Of a DNA stretch of 64,000 nt, positions 18,583 to 27,385 are shown one piece after another. The DNA comes from Alphaproteobacteria bacterium (lineage in GTDB: Bacteria; Pseudomonadota; Alphaproteobacteria; Micropepsales; Micropepsaceae). The number at the start of each line of letters is the position of its first letter. Positions within the stretch are counted from its first letter, which is position 1. The notes beneath the pieces are model-generated. The model had not been told where the DNA came from and searched no databases. It saw only the letters and a program-made list of their open reading frames with translations. The position numbers were made by a program, and so were the translations under genes. The stretch spans positions 1-64,000 of the forward strand of contig CANJBZ010000005.1 in the NCBI GenBank assembly GCA_947473475.1, read 5' to 3'.

Positions 18583-19794
18583 CTAAAGCGTAAAGGCGGC
18601 CCGCAAAGTCGCCACCCACGCATCGTTGCGCGAGCCGTCGGCGTTCGGGTTGTGAATCACTTGAATGTCCGGCTGAATGCGCAGCCACGGCGTCACCTGA
18701 TCCGACGCGGTCAATTCAAATCCGGTCTCGGATGAAGAGGCCTGAATGCCGTTGTTGCGCAGATCGTCTTTTTCCTTGGCGCCCAGGCGGCCCTGAAAGA
18801 CGCCGAACGCCACCGTGCTGTTCGGCCGGCCGGGCAGCACGCGATTGAGCAACAGCCCCGCCTGCCATCCGCCATTGAATGGCGTCGTGTCGCCGTCGGA
18901 CATGCCTGCGCGCAAAAAGCCGGTGCCCGAAAAAGACGTATGTTCGTTGCCCCAGAGCGGCCGTTCCACGCTGATATACGCGCCGTACGCGGCCTTACGT
19001 TCGGCCGGGTTGGCGATATCCTCCTGCTTCCGCGAATAGTGCCAGGCGCCCGCGCTCGCATGGACAAATCCCTCCCACTCCAATTCCGAGATGAAGAGCA
19101 CGCCGTGCTTGAAGGAAACATCGACGCCACCGGGATCGCCCAGCACGCCGGCTTTGGCGTCAAGCACTGCAAATTTGAACGTCAGAACCGGCGACAATTG
19201 CGTGCGGGCACGCATGGCCAGGGCGGTCGAAGGGAAAATCGACGGACCGTTGGGTCCGGTCGAAGATAGTTCCGATCCAATACCGAAGGCCGGCGCCAGG
19301 AAAAGAGCGGCGGTCGGGGTCGAATAGAACTCGCTGTTGAGATCGTAAAGACCGGCGCGCGTGCCGACGCCCGCCAGATCTGTCTCCGCCCAAAGCTCGA
19401 ACAGCCGCGTGCTCGCTTGGGCGACTTCGATATTGTCGACGCCTTGCAGCGTCCCGGCTGCATTGTTGGCTTTTCCGCCGGCGTTCGTCAGAACGCTTCC
19501 ATAGACGTTGACGCCTGGACCTCCGAGCCGCTCCAAGTCGGCGCTGCCCGAAACCAGCAGATTGTGCATCACATTGCCGGAGTACGACGTGGCGCCGGCC
19601 AGGGCCGCCGAATAATCGACGACATATGTTGCGTTTACGCTGACAGCGCCGTCTTCAAAGTCAATCGCGTGCGCGCCGGATGCGGCCAGGAACATCGGAA
19701 TGGCAGCCCCCGCAGCCTGCAGCAAGCGCGATTTGCAGCGCGCCTTGCGTTCCGACCGGCGTTTCGCCGACGTGAACATTCTTTTACCCCACAT
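18583..19794 (-). CDS. OprB-family carbohydrate-type porin
   Basis: 403 residues (or 398 from the ATG at 19779) with a basic N-region and signal peptide ending near SGAHA before IDFEDG. The mature part has the OprB pattern: GAVSVNATYVVDYSAALAG, FELWAETDLAGVGTRAGLYDLNSEFYSTPTAALFL, a series of beta strands and a C-terminal ATLRAAFTL that ends in an aromatic/hydrophobic residue pair for outer-membrane assembly. OprB porins admit sugars and similar small solutes. It is the first gene of a porin-chemoreceptor operon, and a promoter-like element lies 24-54 bp upstream of the start. Confidence 0.85.
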   Translation of the reverse strand: MWGKRMFTSAKRRSERKARCKSRLLQAAGAAIPMFLAASGAHAIDFEDGAVSVNATYVVDYSAALAGATSYSGNVMHNLLVSGSADLERLGGPGVNVYGSVLTNAGGKANNAAGTLQGVDNIEVAQASTRLFELWAETDLAGVGTRAGLYDLNSEFYSTPTAALFLAPAFGIGSELSSTGPNGPSIFPSTALAMRARTQLSPVLTFKFAVLDAKAGVLGDPGGVDVSFKHGVLFISELEWEGFVHASAGAWHYSRKQEDIANPAERKAAYGAYISVERPLWGNEHTSFSGTGFLRAGMSDGDTTPFNGGWQAGLLLNRVLPGRPNSTVAFGVFQGRLGAKEKDDLRNNGIQASSSETGFELTASDQVTPWLRIQPDIQVIHNPNADGSRNDAWVATLRAAFTL

Positions 19795-19818
19795 AGCTGT
19801 TTCGCTCTCAGGCGTTAC

Positions 19819-19848
19819 CTAAGCGGAGCAATCGTAACGACAGGTAAA
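19819..19848 (-). promoter_or_regulatory. Promoter-like element before the porin-MCP operon
   Basis: On the minus strand TTTACCTGTCGTT, then 13 bases, then TTAG, ending 24 bp before the porin start. The same 13-mer and spacing occur at 21999-22028 before another chemoreceptor. The sigma factor or regulator is unknown; it does not match sigma54 or flagellar sigma28 consensus. Confidence 0.45.
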
Positions 19849-20074
19849 AATGGACACGCCGCAGTGCAACAGTTCGCAACCTAGCTAAACGAATACTCAA
19901 TACGTGCAACACCTGCTCAGCAACCGCCGAAACGGCGCACGTTTCGACCGTAAGCGCATGTCGATCCGGGATCGCCGCCGGCACACGCTCGCATTTTCAT
20001 AAAATTTGAATCAAAACAGACGCGCATCGCATGTCGCGAAAGCATTCGGAGAGCGAGCCCTGCGGGGCATAACG

Positions 20075-21838
20075 CTAGGCGGCCTTCTTCCGCCGGACCA
20101 TTGCGTCAGCGCGGCCGGAATTGTTCGCTGCGAGCGAACTCGCGCTTATCTTGAAGCGGTTCATCAGGTCCATCAGCTCCTCTGCCTGCTGGGTCAACGC
20201 GCGGCTTGCGGCTGTCGACTGCTCCACCATGGCGGCATTTTGCTGTATGGTGCGGTCCATCACATTGACCGCCGAATTGACCTCGGCAAGAGACCTTGCT
20301 TCCTCTTCCGTAGAGGCCGCCATTTGCGTGATCAAGGACGTGATTTCCGAAACTTTGCAGGCAATGGCGGTCAGGGCATTCCCCGCTTCGCCCACCAGTT
20401 TGACGCCCGTCTCCACATGAGTTGCGCTGTCGGTGATCAAGGATTTGATCTCTCTGGCGGCCGTCGATGACCGCTGCGCCAGGGCGCGGACTTCCGTCGC
20501 AACCACCGCGAAGCCACGGCCGAAATCTCCGGCGCGCGCTGCTTCAATTCCGGCATTGAGCGCGAGCAAATTCGTCTGGAAGGCGATCTCATCGATCACG
20601 CTCAGGATTTGCGAGATCTCCTTGGATGAGTTGCTTATCGCGTCCATGGCGACGACCGCTTGCGTCATCACCTGCCCGCCATCATCTGCTTGTTTACGCG
20701 CGTGGATGACGGCGTCGTGAACGTCCTTCGCGCCCTGAGCGGATTTGCGCACGGTCGCGGTAATCTCATCCAGGGCTGCCGCTGTTTGTTCCAGACTCGC
20801 GGCCTGGTGCTCTGTGCGGGTTGCGAAATCGTCCGCGGCTTGGCTGATTTCTCCGGCGCCAAGGCGGATGATGCCCGCGTTTGAAACAACGGCTTGCATC
20901 GTCTCGGCCAAGCGGCCGATGGCCTCATTGTAGTCACCGCGGAGCTTCTCATACTCGCCCGGAAAACCGATTTCGACGTGTGAAGTAAGGTCGCCTTGCG
21001 AAAGACTTTTGAGACTCTGTGCCAGCGTATTGACGACCAGCATTGTTTCTTCGCGCGACTTGTTCAGAACCATGGCTTCTTTGAATGTCTGCACGGCCGT
21101 AGCCATCAAACCGATTTCGTCGCTGCGTTCCTGCCCGGTAACATCAATCGACGTATCGCCTTTGGCCAACCCGCGCATGACATCGGTCATGCGCTGCAAC
21201 GGCTTTACGATGAAGCGGCGCATGGCCGTGAACATGCCGAGTAGAAAGAGGACAGACGTCAGGAGCGCGGCGGCCAATACAAGGGCGCATAAATTCGCCT
21301 CTCGCAGGCCTTTGTCATCGGTTTTCTTCACAGACGATTCATAGACATCCGACACACGGTCGAGTTCGCCCTCAAGCGTTTCGAATTGCTGCATGAAACC
21401 GGGAAGAGCGGAGTAGGCCGCCGCCGGATCGTTTCGTGCCAAATCGAGGACATGCTGTGCCGATCCGATATAGGCCTTCACAGGCTCTTCGATGCTCTGC
21501 AGGGCGCGTTTCTCTTCCACGGAGCTTACGACGCGCTTCTCGGCCGCCAAGTCTTTGAGGATTGCGTCTCCGTGCTCCTGAAGCTCCTTGGTGGCCTCCT
21601 CCAACTTCAAATGCGAGCGGGCGTCCAAGGACGCAAGCGCCGAAATGACGTCCGCATGAATCGCATCGTGCAGCATGTCCGCATGAACATGGGCTCGAAG
21701 AAGCGCGGCACTGGTTTTCTGCTCGCTAAGCCCGCCTGCCAATGTGAATACACCCCACATGCCGACAGCGCCGCATAAGACGATCGGAACAAGGACGGCG
21801 ATGCCGCCAACCGCTGCTTTCTGTGAAAGGTTCTTCAT
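20075..21838 (-). CDS. Methyl-accepting chemotaxis protein, membrane-bound
   Basis: 587 residues with the same plan as the 16720-18564 receptor: N-terminal membrane segment, periplasmic helical domain with [13 protein letters not shown], second membrane segment ([19 protein letters not shown]), HAMP and an MA domain ([35 protein letters not shown]). The two are clearly tandem duplicates flanking the porin gene. Unlike its paralogue this one ends in a basic tail (AMVRRKKAA) and lacks an xWxxF-type pentapeptide, so it may depend on other receptors for adaptation enzymes. Its upstream region carries the same promoter-like element as the porin operon. Confidence 0.9.
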   Translation of the reverse strand: MKNLSQKAAVGGIAVLVPIVLCGAVGMWGVFTLAGGLSEQKTSAALLRAHVHADMLHDAIHADVISALASLDARSHLKLEEATKELQEHGDAILKDLAAEKRVVSSVEEKRALQSIEEPVKAYIGSAQHVLDLARNDPAAAYSALPGFMQQFETLEGELDRVSDVYESSVKKTDDKGLREANLCALVLAAALLTSVLFLLGMFTAMRRFIVKPLQRMTDVMRGLAKGDTSIDVTGQERSDEIGLMATAVQTFKEAMVLNKSREETMLVVNTLAQSLKSLSQGDLTSHVEIGFPGEYEKLRGDYNEAIGRLAETMQAVVSNAGIIRLGAGEISQAADDFATRTEHQAASLEQTAAALDEITATVRKSAQGAKDVHDAVIHARKQADDGGQVMTQAVVAMDAISNSSKEISQILSVIDEIAFQTNLLALNAGIEAARAGDFGRGFAVVATEVRALAQRSSTAAREIKSLITDSATHVETGVKLVGEAGNALTAIACKVSEITSLITQMAASTEEEARSLAEVNSAVNVMDRTIQQNAAMVEQSTAASRALTQQAEELMDLMNRFKISASSLAANNSGRADAMVRRKKAA

Positions 21839-22199
21839 AATGCTCCCCCCTGACCCAAATTGGAATCGACAGGCAACGGCCGCTCATAGACCGCCCCATG
21901 CGTCGTTCGCATGCGACCGGCAAAGGGCCGGGCACGCGTTGAATGGCTTTATCGTGAGGTTGCTTCCCCCCGTATGCGCCTTCGCACAGGGGCGCACGCT
22001 AAACCGGGCGCCTACAACGACAGGTAAATGCGTGCGCTATTAATGCAATCTAGCGCAGCGATTTCGTGACGTCCGTTATACGGACCGTTAACGTGTGGCC
22101 GTCGAGCCGAAAAATGTTCAGGTTCACGCCCTGGAAGCGGAACGTAATTGCTCAAGAATGGCAATGCTCGCTCAAATAACGCAAAAGATGTACGAGCGG
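21839..22199. other. 361-bp intergenic region upstream of the second receptor
   Basis: No convincing gene. It holds the shared promoter-like element (21999-22028) and a short hairpin GTCCGTTATACGGAC (~22070-22084). Together they separate the receptor from the SRAP gene, whose transcript may end here. Confidence 0.5.
21999..22028 (-). promoter_or_regulatory. Promoter-like element before the second receptor
   Basis: Identical 13-mer TTTACCTGTCGTT on the minus strand and TTAG at the same 13-base spacing as before the porin operon, here about 160 bp from the start codon, implying a long leader. Confidence 0.45.
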
Positions 22200-22835
22200 T
22201 TAAAACAAGTTCGGCTGATCGTTGCCCCTAAAGCGCGGCGTCTTCTCTGGGCGCATCGTCCAGTCGCCTTCGACGGGCGCGAGTATGTTTTTCAATTCGT
22301 TAGAGTTCGCGGGCTCTTCGCCCAACCATTTCGCCCAATGCTCCGGGGGAACGATTGCCGGCATGCGGTCGGTAATCGTGGCGATCAGATTGTTGGCCGC
22401 CACGGTGACCATCGCGAAGGTTTCAAGCATCTCGCCCCAGCGTTCCCAAATAACCGCAATGGCAAGCAGCGAGCCATCATCGGGCGCGATGACGTGCTGC
22501 TCGGTTTTTGAGGGTGTGATTTCCTTGCCTTCGTTGAAGGTCTTCACCACCACCAGCCCGCGCCGGTGCCGGAACGCCGCCGCGAAGGTTGGCCGTTGGT
22601 CGATGGTTTCCGCGCGTGCGTGAATGAAGGGCGACGCATTCGGGTCTTTCGCACCGGGGGGGATCAGCCCCCAGCGCATGCGGACGGCCTCCCGCGCGCC
22701 CGGCCCACCCAACCGGATCACCGTCGCAAAGCGCATCGGTGTGACCGTTTCGGAAGGGCCGTCCGACCGTCCGATCAGATCCGCCAAGGCCACATAGGCG
22801 CCCCAGGACATCATTTGTGTAAACTTGCCGCACAT
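22200..22835 (-). CDS. SOS response-associated peptidase (SRAP/HMCES/YedK family)
   Basis: 211 residues starting MCGKFTQ. Cys2, exposed after removal of Met1, is the residue that in this family forms a covalent link to abasic sites in single-stranded DNA. HARAETIDQRPTFAAAFRHRRGLVV and the following APDDGSLLAIAVIWERW segment are typical family blocks. The role is protection of abasic sites at replication forks. Family length is about 190-230 residues, so it looks intact. It is divergent from a small secreted protein gene, with about 110 bp between the starts. Confidence 0.9.
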   Translation of the reverse strand: MCGKFTQMMSWGAYVALADLIGRSDGPSETVTPMRFATVIRLGGPGAREAVRMRWGLIPPGAKDPNASPFIHARAETIDQRPTFAAAFRHRRGLVVVKTFNEGKEITPSKTEQHVIAPDDGSLLAIAVIWERWGEMLETFAMVTVAANNLIATITDRMPAIVPPEHWAKWLGEEPANSNELKNILAPVEGDWTMRPEKTPRFRGNDQPNLF

Positions 22836-22945
22836 GCAGGACCTATACGCCCCGCCCGCCGTTTCGCGCCAGACCTTGCGGCTTTACGCATGACTTTTCG
22901 GACCGTCGCCAGTCCGCGTAGACTGCCGCCACAAGGGAGTGCCCG

Positions 22946-23356
22946 ATGCGTCTGCCGCGTGCCGTATTAGCCTGCATCTGCTGCTGCCTCGCTTCTGGCG
23001 CGGTTGCGGCCGATGCGACGTTCGATGCGCCCGACGCAAAAAGCGCGCTTCATGCCCTGAACGGAAGGACCTATTGGGAGATGTTCGCGGTCTGCTTCAC
23101 CTCAGCCAACGCGGTGCTTGAAAAGGCGGCGCAGGACCGCAACGAGGCCGCGCAGCGCGAATTCGGCAAACTGGCAACCGATGTGCTGGAGCGCGGAATC
23201 GCCCGTCTGGTAACGGACAGGGCGGTATTCGAAGGCGAAGCCGAGGAAGTGTTCCTGTCGCGTGCCGCGCAATTTCCGCCCATCGCCGAATTTGCCGACG
23301 CCTGCCGCCTGTACATCGACGACCACGATTCGCGCTTCGGCCTGCCTAGAGCATGA
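22946..23356 (+). CDS. Small secreted hypothetical protein
   Basis: 136 residues with a signal peptide (MRLPRAVLACICCCLASGAVAA), ATG preceded by AAGGGAG. The mature ~114 residues are helical with two cysteines (AVCFTSAN, ADACRLYID) that could form a disulfide. No family recognised. The last two codons and the TGA stop lie inside a family-A repeat (starting about 23346), so the native C-terminus was probably changed when the repeat arrived. Confidence 0.65.
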   Translation: MRLPRAVLACICCCLASGAVAADATFDAPDAKSALHALNGRTYWEMFAVCFTSANAVLEKAAQDRNEAAQREFGKLATDVLERGIARLVTDRAVFEGEAEEVFLSRAAQFPPIAEFADACRLYIDDHDSRFGLPRA

Positions 23357-23447
23357 TCCGATTGAATCGGATCATGCTCTAGATTCCTTGATTTTGCCGC
23401 GCAATCTAGCGGCGAACCGGCGTCCACTTCGCCGGATTGCGCTCTAA
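23346..23447 (+). repeat. Family-A palindromic repeat, copy 3
   Basis: Same orientation as copy 1: AGAGCATGATCCG, a short loop, CGGATCATGCTCT, then the second arm GCGCAATCTAGC to GGATTGCGCTCTAA. It overlaps the stop codon of the small secreted protein. Confidence 0.85.
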
Positions 23448-23509
23448 GTAGCGAATTGCCGCCGCCGCCCAATGCGCGGTACACTGCCCGCGACACATGG
23501 GAGGCTTCA

Positions 23510-23659
23510 ATGGCCAATCGGGAACAGAAAAAAAGCAAAGAAAAGAAAAAGCCCAAGCAGGATAAGAACAAGAAAACCGCGCAAGCCTCCGGCTTCAGCG
23601 GCCAGTTGAATCAAACGAAGGCGCCGGGCGGGGCGCAACAGCAGGGCAATAAGAAGTAG
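23510..23659 (+). CDS. Small lysine/glutamine-rich basic protein
   Basis: 49 residues from the ATG at 23510, chosen because GGGAGG lies 6 nt upstream. The first half is a run of K and E/Q (MANREQKKSKEKKKPKQDKN), the rest is Gln/Gly-rich ending GGAQQQGNKK. Highly basic, no hydrophobic segment, probably disordered. Short Lys-rich proteins of this type occur in many alphaproteobacteria without known function; nucleic-acid or ribosome binding is a guess. Converges with the esterase gene, leaving 13 bp. Confidence 0.6.
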   Translation: MANREQKKSKEKKKPKQDKNKKTAQASGFSGQLNQTKAPGGAQQQGNKK

Positions 23660-23672
23660 GCAATCGCCAATC

Positions 23673-24836
23673 TTAGCGTGACGCCGTTTCGGCGGGCATG
23701 GCTTTGCTCAGCCATTTTTCCATAGCGGCGGCCACTTCGATGTTGTTCTTTTCGAGCATCATCATGTGGCCGTTGCCGTGAATCCCGGCTTTGCCCAGAT
23801 CCATCCAAGTCGGTTTGACGCCGGCCTGTTCCAGATATTTCACCGTGCAGTGCTCGAACGGCGCGTGGAATGACGCCTCGCCGTTGACGATCAGCATCGG
23901 CATCTTGGCGAGATTCGGCAATTGCCGCGCCGGCGCTTTCTGCATCCAGCAGCGCGCCAGATCGGCGCCATCGGCCTTGTCCTGCTGGGCAAAGGCAAGC
24001 TCGTTCGCGGCCGCGGCGCGCGGCGTGTAATTCAGCGGAATCGTCGCCAGTCCCCAGGGGCGCGTGGCGGCGCCATCGCGTAGATATTCGGGGGCTCCCA
24101 CCATATCGACGTCGTGCACCGGCGGGCCGGATGGCTCGACCTGAATCAGCGCCTTCACCAAATCGGGCCGCGCATCGGCGGTGAGCCAGCCCATGGCTCC
24201 CGATTGGGAATGCGTCATCACCACGGCCGGGCCGATTTTCTCCAGCAGAGCGACCAGCGCGTCGCGCGTCATGGCCTGCGCTTTGTCGGGTGTGCGGACG
24301 AAAGGCACTTGCGACATGTAGAATTGATCGAAGACGGGGTCACCCGCGACGCCCGTCCCCGCCCACTGCGTATGCAGTTTTGCCTGCGGCCACAATTTGC
24401 TGCGCTCTGGCGCGGTGAACCGCTGCTCGGTGGCTTGTAGATCGGGGAACGCCTGTTCGCCTTGCAGATCGGCGCTGTAGGAAGCGCGGGCGCGGCCCGG
24501 CTGATCAATCACATAAACTGCATAGCCCTGGCGCAGGAAATATTCCGCCCAACCCATGCGCCCGTCCGGCGTGCCGGTAAAGTTGGTGCCGGTCTGAATG
24601 GCGCCATGCACCATGACGATGGGATAACGGTGCGTCTGGTTTTTGGGGATCTGGAATTCGGCGTAAATCTGTCCCGCCATAACGCGCTTGCCGTTGACGG
24701 TGTGGTATTTTCCGCCGGCAAACAGATAACCCTGTTTGGCGATAGGCACGCCTTCAGTCCCAGCAGGCGCCGCGCCAAATGCCACGCTGCTTAAGAGCGC
24801 CAAAATCAATGCGCCACAGAATACCGGTTTCATCAT
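23673..24836 (-). CDS. Secreted alpha/beta hydrolase (esterase-like)
   Basis: 387 residues with a signal peptide (MMKPVFCGALILALLSSVAFG). The hydrolase core includes YPIVMVHGAIQTGTNF (oxyanion strand), the nucleophile elbow HSQSGAMG and a C-terminal histidine in AGIHGNGHMMMLE. It belongs to a periplasmic esterase group; substrate unknown. Its start lies 15 bp after the stop of the MBL hydrolase gene upstream, so the two should form an operon of secreted hydrolases. Confidence 0.75.
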   Translation of the reverse strand: MMKPVFCGALILALLSSVAFGAAPAGTEGVPIAKQGYLFAGGKYHTVNGKRVMAGQIYAEFQIPKNQTHRYPIVMVHGAIQTGTNFTGTPDGRMGWAEYFLRQGYAVYVIDQPGRARASYSADLQGEQAFPDLQATEQRFTAPERSKLWPQAKLHTQWAGTGVAGDPVFDQFYMSQVPFVRTPDKAQAMTRDALVALLEKIGPAVVMTHSQSGAMGWLTADARPDLVKALIQVEPSGPPVHDVDMVGAPEYLRDGAATRPWGLATIPLNYTPRAAAANELAFAQQDKADGADLARCWMQKAPARQLPNLAKMPMLIVNGEASFHAPFEHCTVKYLEQAGVKPTWMDLGKAGIHGNGHMMMLEKNNIEVAAAMEKWLSKAMPAETASR

Positions 24837-24851
24837 GTGCCTCCCGCTGAT

Positions 24852-25745
24852 TTATTCGAAGTGATCGCCGAGCGCTTTCTGTTTGATGTAATCGAGCCTC
24901 TGCTCTTCATCGTGGCTCAGCACGACCGTCACGTTCTTCTCGTTGCGCATGAGCCCGTTCAGGAACGTCAGTTCGCCCTGAATGGCCGGTTCGTCTTCCA
25001 CGATCCACGGCGCGTCTTTGCCGGTGACCGTGCGCACGCCGTCCATGTGCCAGGCGACATCGCCCGCCAGCACATATTCCTTCCCCGACTCCAGCGCGAT
25101 GTAGACCATTTGCGAGCCCGGCGTGTGGCCCGGCGATTTGATCAGCGCCATGCCCGGCGCAATCGGATAATATTTGTCATAGTCGATAACGATGAAGCGC
25201 TGCGCCTGTTCGGCCGTCAGCTTGATTTCCGGCATTTGCGGCTCGGTCATCAGTGTGTGGATTTGCGTGCGCGTCAGAATGGTTTTTCCGGCGAGTTCGG
25301 CAAATTGCGGCGTGCGGATCACGCCCGCAACATGGTCGCCATGCTCGTGCGTCATCACGATCATGCGGGCGGCGCGGACGGCGCGTTCCACTTCCTTGGC
25401 CTGATCGGGGAAGTAGGGTTCCTCCACGCCGCGGCCAAAAAATTTGTGTACCTGCAGGTCCATGCCGGAATCGATCATGATCGTGCCGTCGCGATAGACC
25501 ACCTGGAACGCCGTGCGCGCCTGAATGCTCGGGTCTTTCGGCGCGCCCTTGATCGAGAAATTCTTGGTACGGCGGCTCTCCGCAAATTTCAGCACATTGA
25601 TGCGCAACGGTTTGGCGCCGGGCAGCAGTCCCGCGACGTGACGCACGTCTTTGATGTCCGCGCTCCAAGCAGGCGCGGGTTGCGCGGCGGCCTGCACCGC
25701 GCCCACGACTAACAAAACAAGAGCCAGGACGGTTTTGCACATCAT
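24852..25745 (-). CDS. Secreted MBL-fold hydrolase, N-acyl-homoserine-lactonase-like
   Basis: 297 residues; the start could also be the GTG at 25757. Signal peptide MMCKTVLALVLLVVGAVQA. Metal ligands appear as THEHGDHVAG (HxHxDH), a histidine in SPGHTPGS and an aspartate in YVLAGDVAWHMDG. This layout matches AiiA/AttM-type lactonases, which open homoserine lactone rings, but other MBL lactonases and esterases share it. With a signal peptide it would act in the periplasm, possibly destroying incoming quorum signals. Upstream partner of the esterase at 23673-24836. Confidence 0.75.
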   Translation of the reverse strand: MMCKTVLALVLLVVGAVQAAAQPAPAWSADIKDVRHVAGLLPGAKPLRINVLKFAESRRTKNFSIKGAPKDPSIQARTAFQVVYRDGTIMIDSGMDLQVHKFFGRGVEEPYFPDQAKEVERAVRAARMIVMTHEHGDHVAGVIRTPQFAELAGKTILTRTQIHTLMTEPQMPEIKLTAEQAQRFIVIDYDKYYPIAPGMALIKSPGHTPGSQMVYIALESGKEYVLAGDVAWHMDGVRTVTGKDAPWIVEDEPAIQGELTFLNGLMRNEKNVTVVLSHDEEQRLDYIKQKALGDHFE

Positions 25746-25858
25746 GGGAAAGCTCACAGGTGAATTGGGTGTCAGGCGCAGTCTATAGCCAAAGTCCGCC
25801 CCGCGCGAACGGGAAAGGCGGCTGGAAAGCGATGCAGTGCGGCGATACCTTGAAGGGT

Positions 25859-26269
25859 ATGAGGGAACCGCTCCGCATCGCCGCCGCCACCATCGCCGTG
25901 ATGTCGATGCAGGGCTGCGCGGCTATCGCGCCGCCAGCCTGCGGTTCCGGTCTAACGCCCATGACGCAGGCGCAGTTGTTCTTTGGCCGCGATATCGAGC
26001 GCCGTGCAACCGTAAGCGACCAGCAATGGCAAGACTTCATCGACCAGGAAGTCACGCCGCGCTTCCCGGATGGCTTCTCGGTGTGGGATGTAACCGGCCA
26101 ATACCGCGACCAGAGCCGCACCATTGTCCGGGAGCCGGGCAAGCAGGTGCTGATCTTCACCCGCACGGCTGACGAACCGAAGCTCAACGCGATCCGCGAC
26201 GCCTACAAGGGCCGCTTCAAACAGGAATCTGTGCTGCTGGTGCAAAGCCCGGTTTGCGCAGGATTCTAA
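25859..26269 (+). CDS. DUF3574 lipoprotein
   Basis: 136 residues. The N-terminus MREPLRIAAATIAVMSMQGC is a lipoprotein signal with lipobox MQGC, so Cys20 is likely lipidated. The rest matches DUF3574: QLFFGRDI, WQDFIDQEVTPRFPDGFSVWDVTGQYRD and a C-terminal RFKQESVLLVQSPVCAGF. Function unknown. An earlier ATG at 25832 with GGAAAG before it is a possible alternative start and would add 9 residues. A family-B repeat starts 9 bp after the stop. Confidence 0.8.
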   Translation: MREPLRIAAATIAVMSMQGCAAIAPPACGSGLTPMTQAQLFFGRDIERRATVSDQQWQDFIDQEVTPRFPDGFSVWDVTGQYRDQSRTIVREPGKQVLIFTRTADEPKLNAIRDAYKGRFKQESVLLVQSPVCAGF

Positions 26270-26278
26270 ATATGCATC

Positions 26279-26431
26279 AACCCTCCCCTTGAGGGAGAGT
26301 CGAATGCGCGGAGCGCGTACAACGCGCGAGCACATTCGGGGAGGGGAATTGGGGCGGCGCGATCCCCTCCCCGAAATTTCCGCTTCGCTTCGCTCATCGA
26401 AAATTTCGACCCTCCCTCAAGGGGAGGGTTT
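26279..26431. repeat. Family-B nested palindromic repeat, copy 1
   Basis: Outer arms ACCCTCCCCTTGAGGG and CCCTCAAGGGGAGGGT, each itself nearly self-complementary, enclose an inner inverted pair ATTCGGGGAGGGG / CCCCTCCCCGAAAT (26334-26346 and 26364-26377). It ends next to the stop codon of the amidohydrolase at 26433. Confidence 0.8.
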
Positions 26432-26432
26432 G

Positions 26433-27374
26433 TTACGCGAACCGGTAAAGACGCTGCGGGGTGTCGACGAGGATCATTTTGCGCATGGCCGGGTCGGGAC
26501 ACCATTGCGCGAACGCGGTCAGCAGCTTGGGGTTGTCCACCACCTGATAAGGCGTGATCTGTGTGATCGCACCACGCGCATTGCCGGGATGGGGCCAGTT
26601 AGTACCCCACAACATGCGGTTTGGCGCGGCTGCGATCAGCGCTTTGGCGATGGGCACCACATCGGCCCAATCGGGACGCTTGGACAGATTGTACGGCGCG
26701 GAAAGCTTCACGTAGACATTGGGGCTCTTTACCAGTTCGACAAATGTGCCGAAGCCCGGTTGATCGACGCCCTTGCCCGCATCCAGATTGGCCATGTGAT
26801 CGAACACCACCGGCACTTGCAAGTGCGCAACCGTGGGCGCAATCGCCTGAACGACGGGTAGCCCTGTGTTGATCTGGATGTGCCAGCCAAGCGGCACGAA
26901 GCGCGGCGCGAAAGCATTGATCGCATCAACAGCGACTTTGGGATCGCTGATACCGGAGGTGGCAAGGTTAAGTCTTACGCCGGTGATGCCCGCCTTTGCC
27001 AGCCGCTGCAATTCGGCATCGGACACATTTTGCGGCGCCACGGCGATGCCACGCGCGGATGTGCCCAATTCCGCCAACGCATCGACTAACTGCGAATTGT
27101 CGAAACCGTAGAAGCTGGGTTGCACGATGACGTTGCGCGGCACGCCCATTTGCGCCCGCAAGGCCCGCAATTGCGCGACGCTGGCTTCCGGCGGTGTATA
27201 GGTACGGGTAGCGGCCATGGGATATTTCGCAATCGGCCCGACGATGTGGTTATGCACATCGATCGCGCCTGCGGGCATGTCGGGAAGCGGGCTTGCCGCG
27301 AACGCGCTGCGCGTCGCCAATGCAGCCGCGGAACCTGCGGCAAGTTTTGCAAAGTCACGCCGATTGAAACGCAT
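26433..27374 (-). CDS. Tat-exported amidohydrolase, 2-pyrone-4,6-dicarboxylate hydrolase-like
   Basis: 313 residues from ATG 27374. MRFNRRDFAKLAAGSAAALATRSAFA is a twin-arginine signal. The mature protein is an amidohydrolase_2 TIM barrel: DVHNHIVGP (HxH), YTPPEASVAQL, IVQPSFYGFDNSQLVDAL, VVFDHMANLD, LWGTNWPHPG and a final ILVDTPQRLYRFA. These blocks resemble LigI (PDC hydrolase) and related lactonases. It shares about half its residues with the amidohydrolase at 29133-30059. Last gene of a probable minus-strand catabolic operon. The substrate is probably a lactone from aromatic or sugar-acid breakdown; the exact compound is unknown. Confidence 0.8.
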   Translation of the reverse strand: MRFNRRDFAKLAAGSAAALATRSAFAASPLPDMPAGAIDVHNHIVGPIAKYPMAATRTYTPPEASVAQLRALRAQMGVPRNVIVQPSFYGFDNSQLVDALAELGTSARGIAVAPQNVSDAELQRLAKAGITGVRLNLATSGISDPKVAVDAINAFAPRFVPLGWHIQINTGLPVVQAIAPTVAHLQVPVVFDHMANLDAGKGVDQPGFGTFVELVKSPNVYVKLSAPYNLSKRPDWADVVPIAKALIAAAPNRMLWGTNWPHPGNARGAITQITPYQVVDNPKLLTAFAQWCPDPAMRKMILVDTPQRLYRFA

Positions 27375-27385
27375 CGTCCTCTCCC

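Noticed and set aside
14975-21838. Complete chemotaxis operon
   Set aside because: Only receptors and a porin are present; no cheA, cheW, cheR, cheB or cheY in the window.
22095-22511. Plus-strand open frame overlapping the SRAP gene
   Set aside because: Antisense to a clear SRAP gene and without family features.
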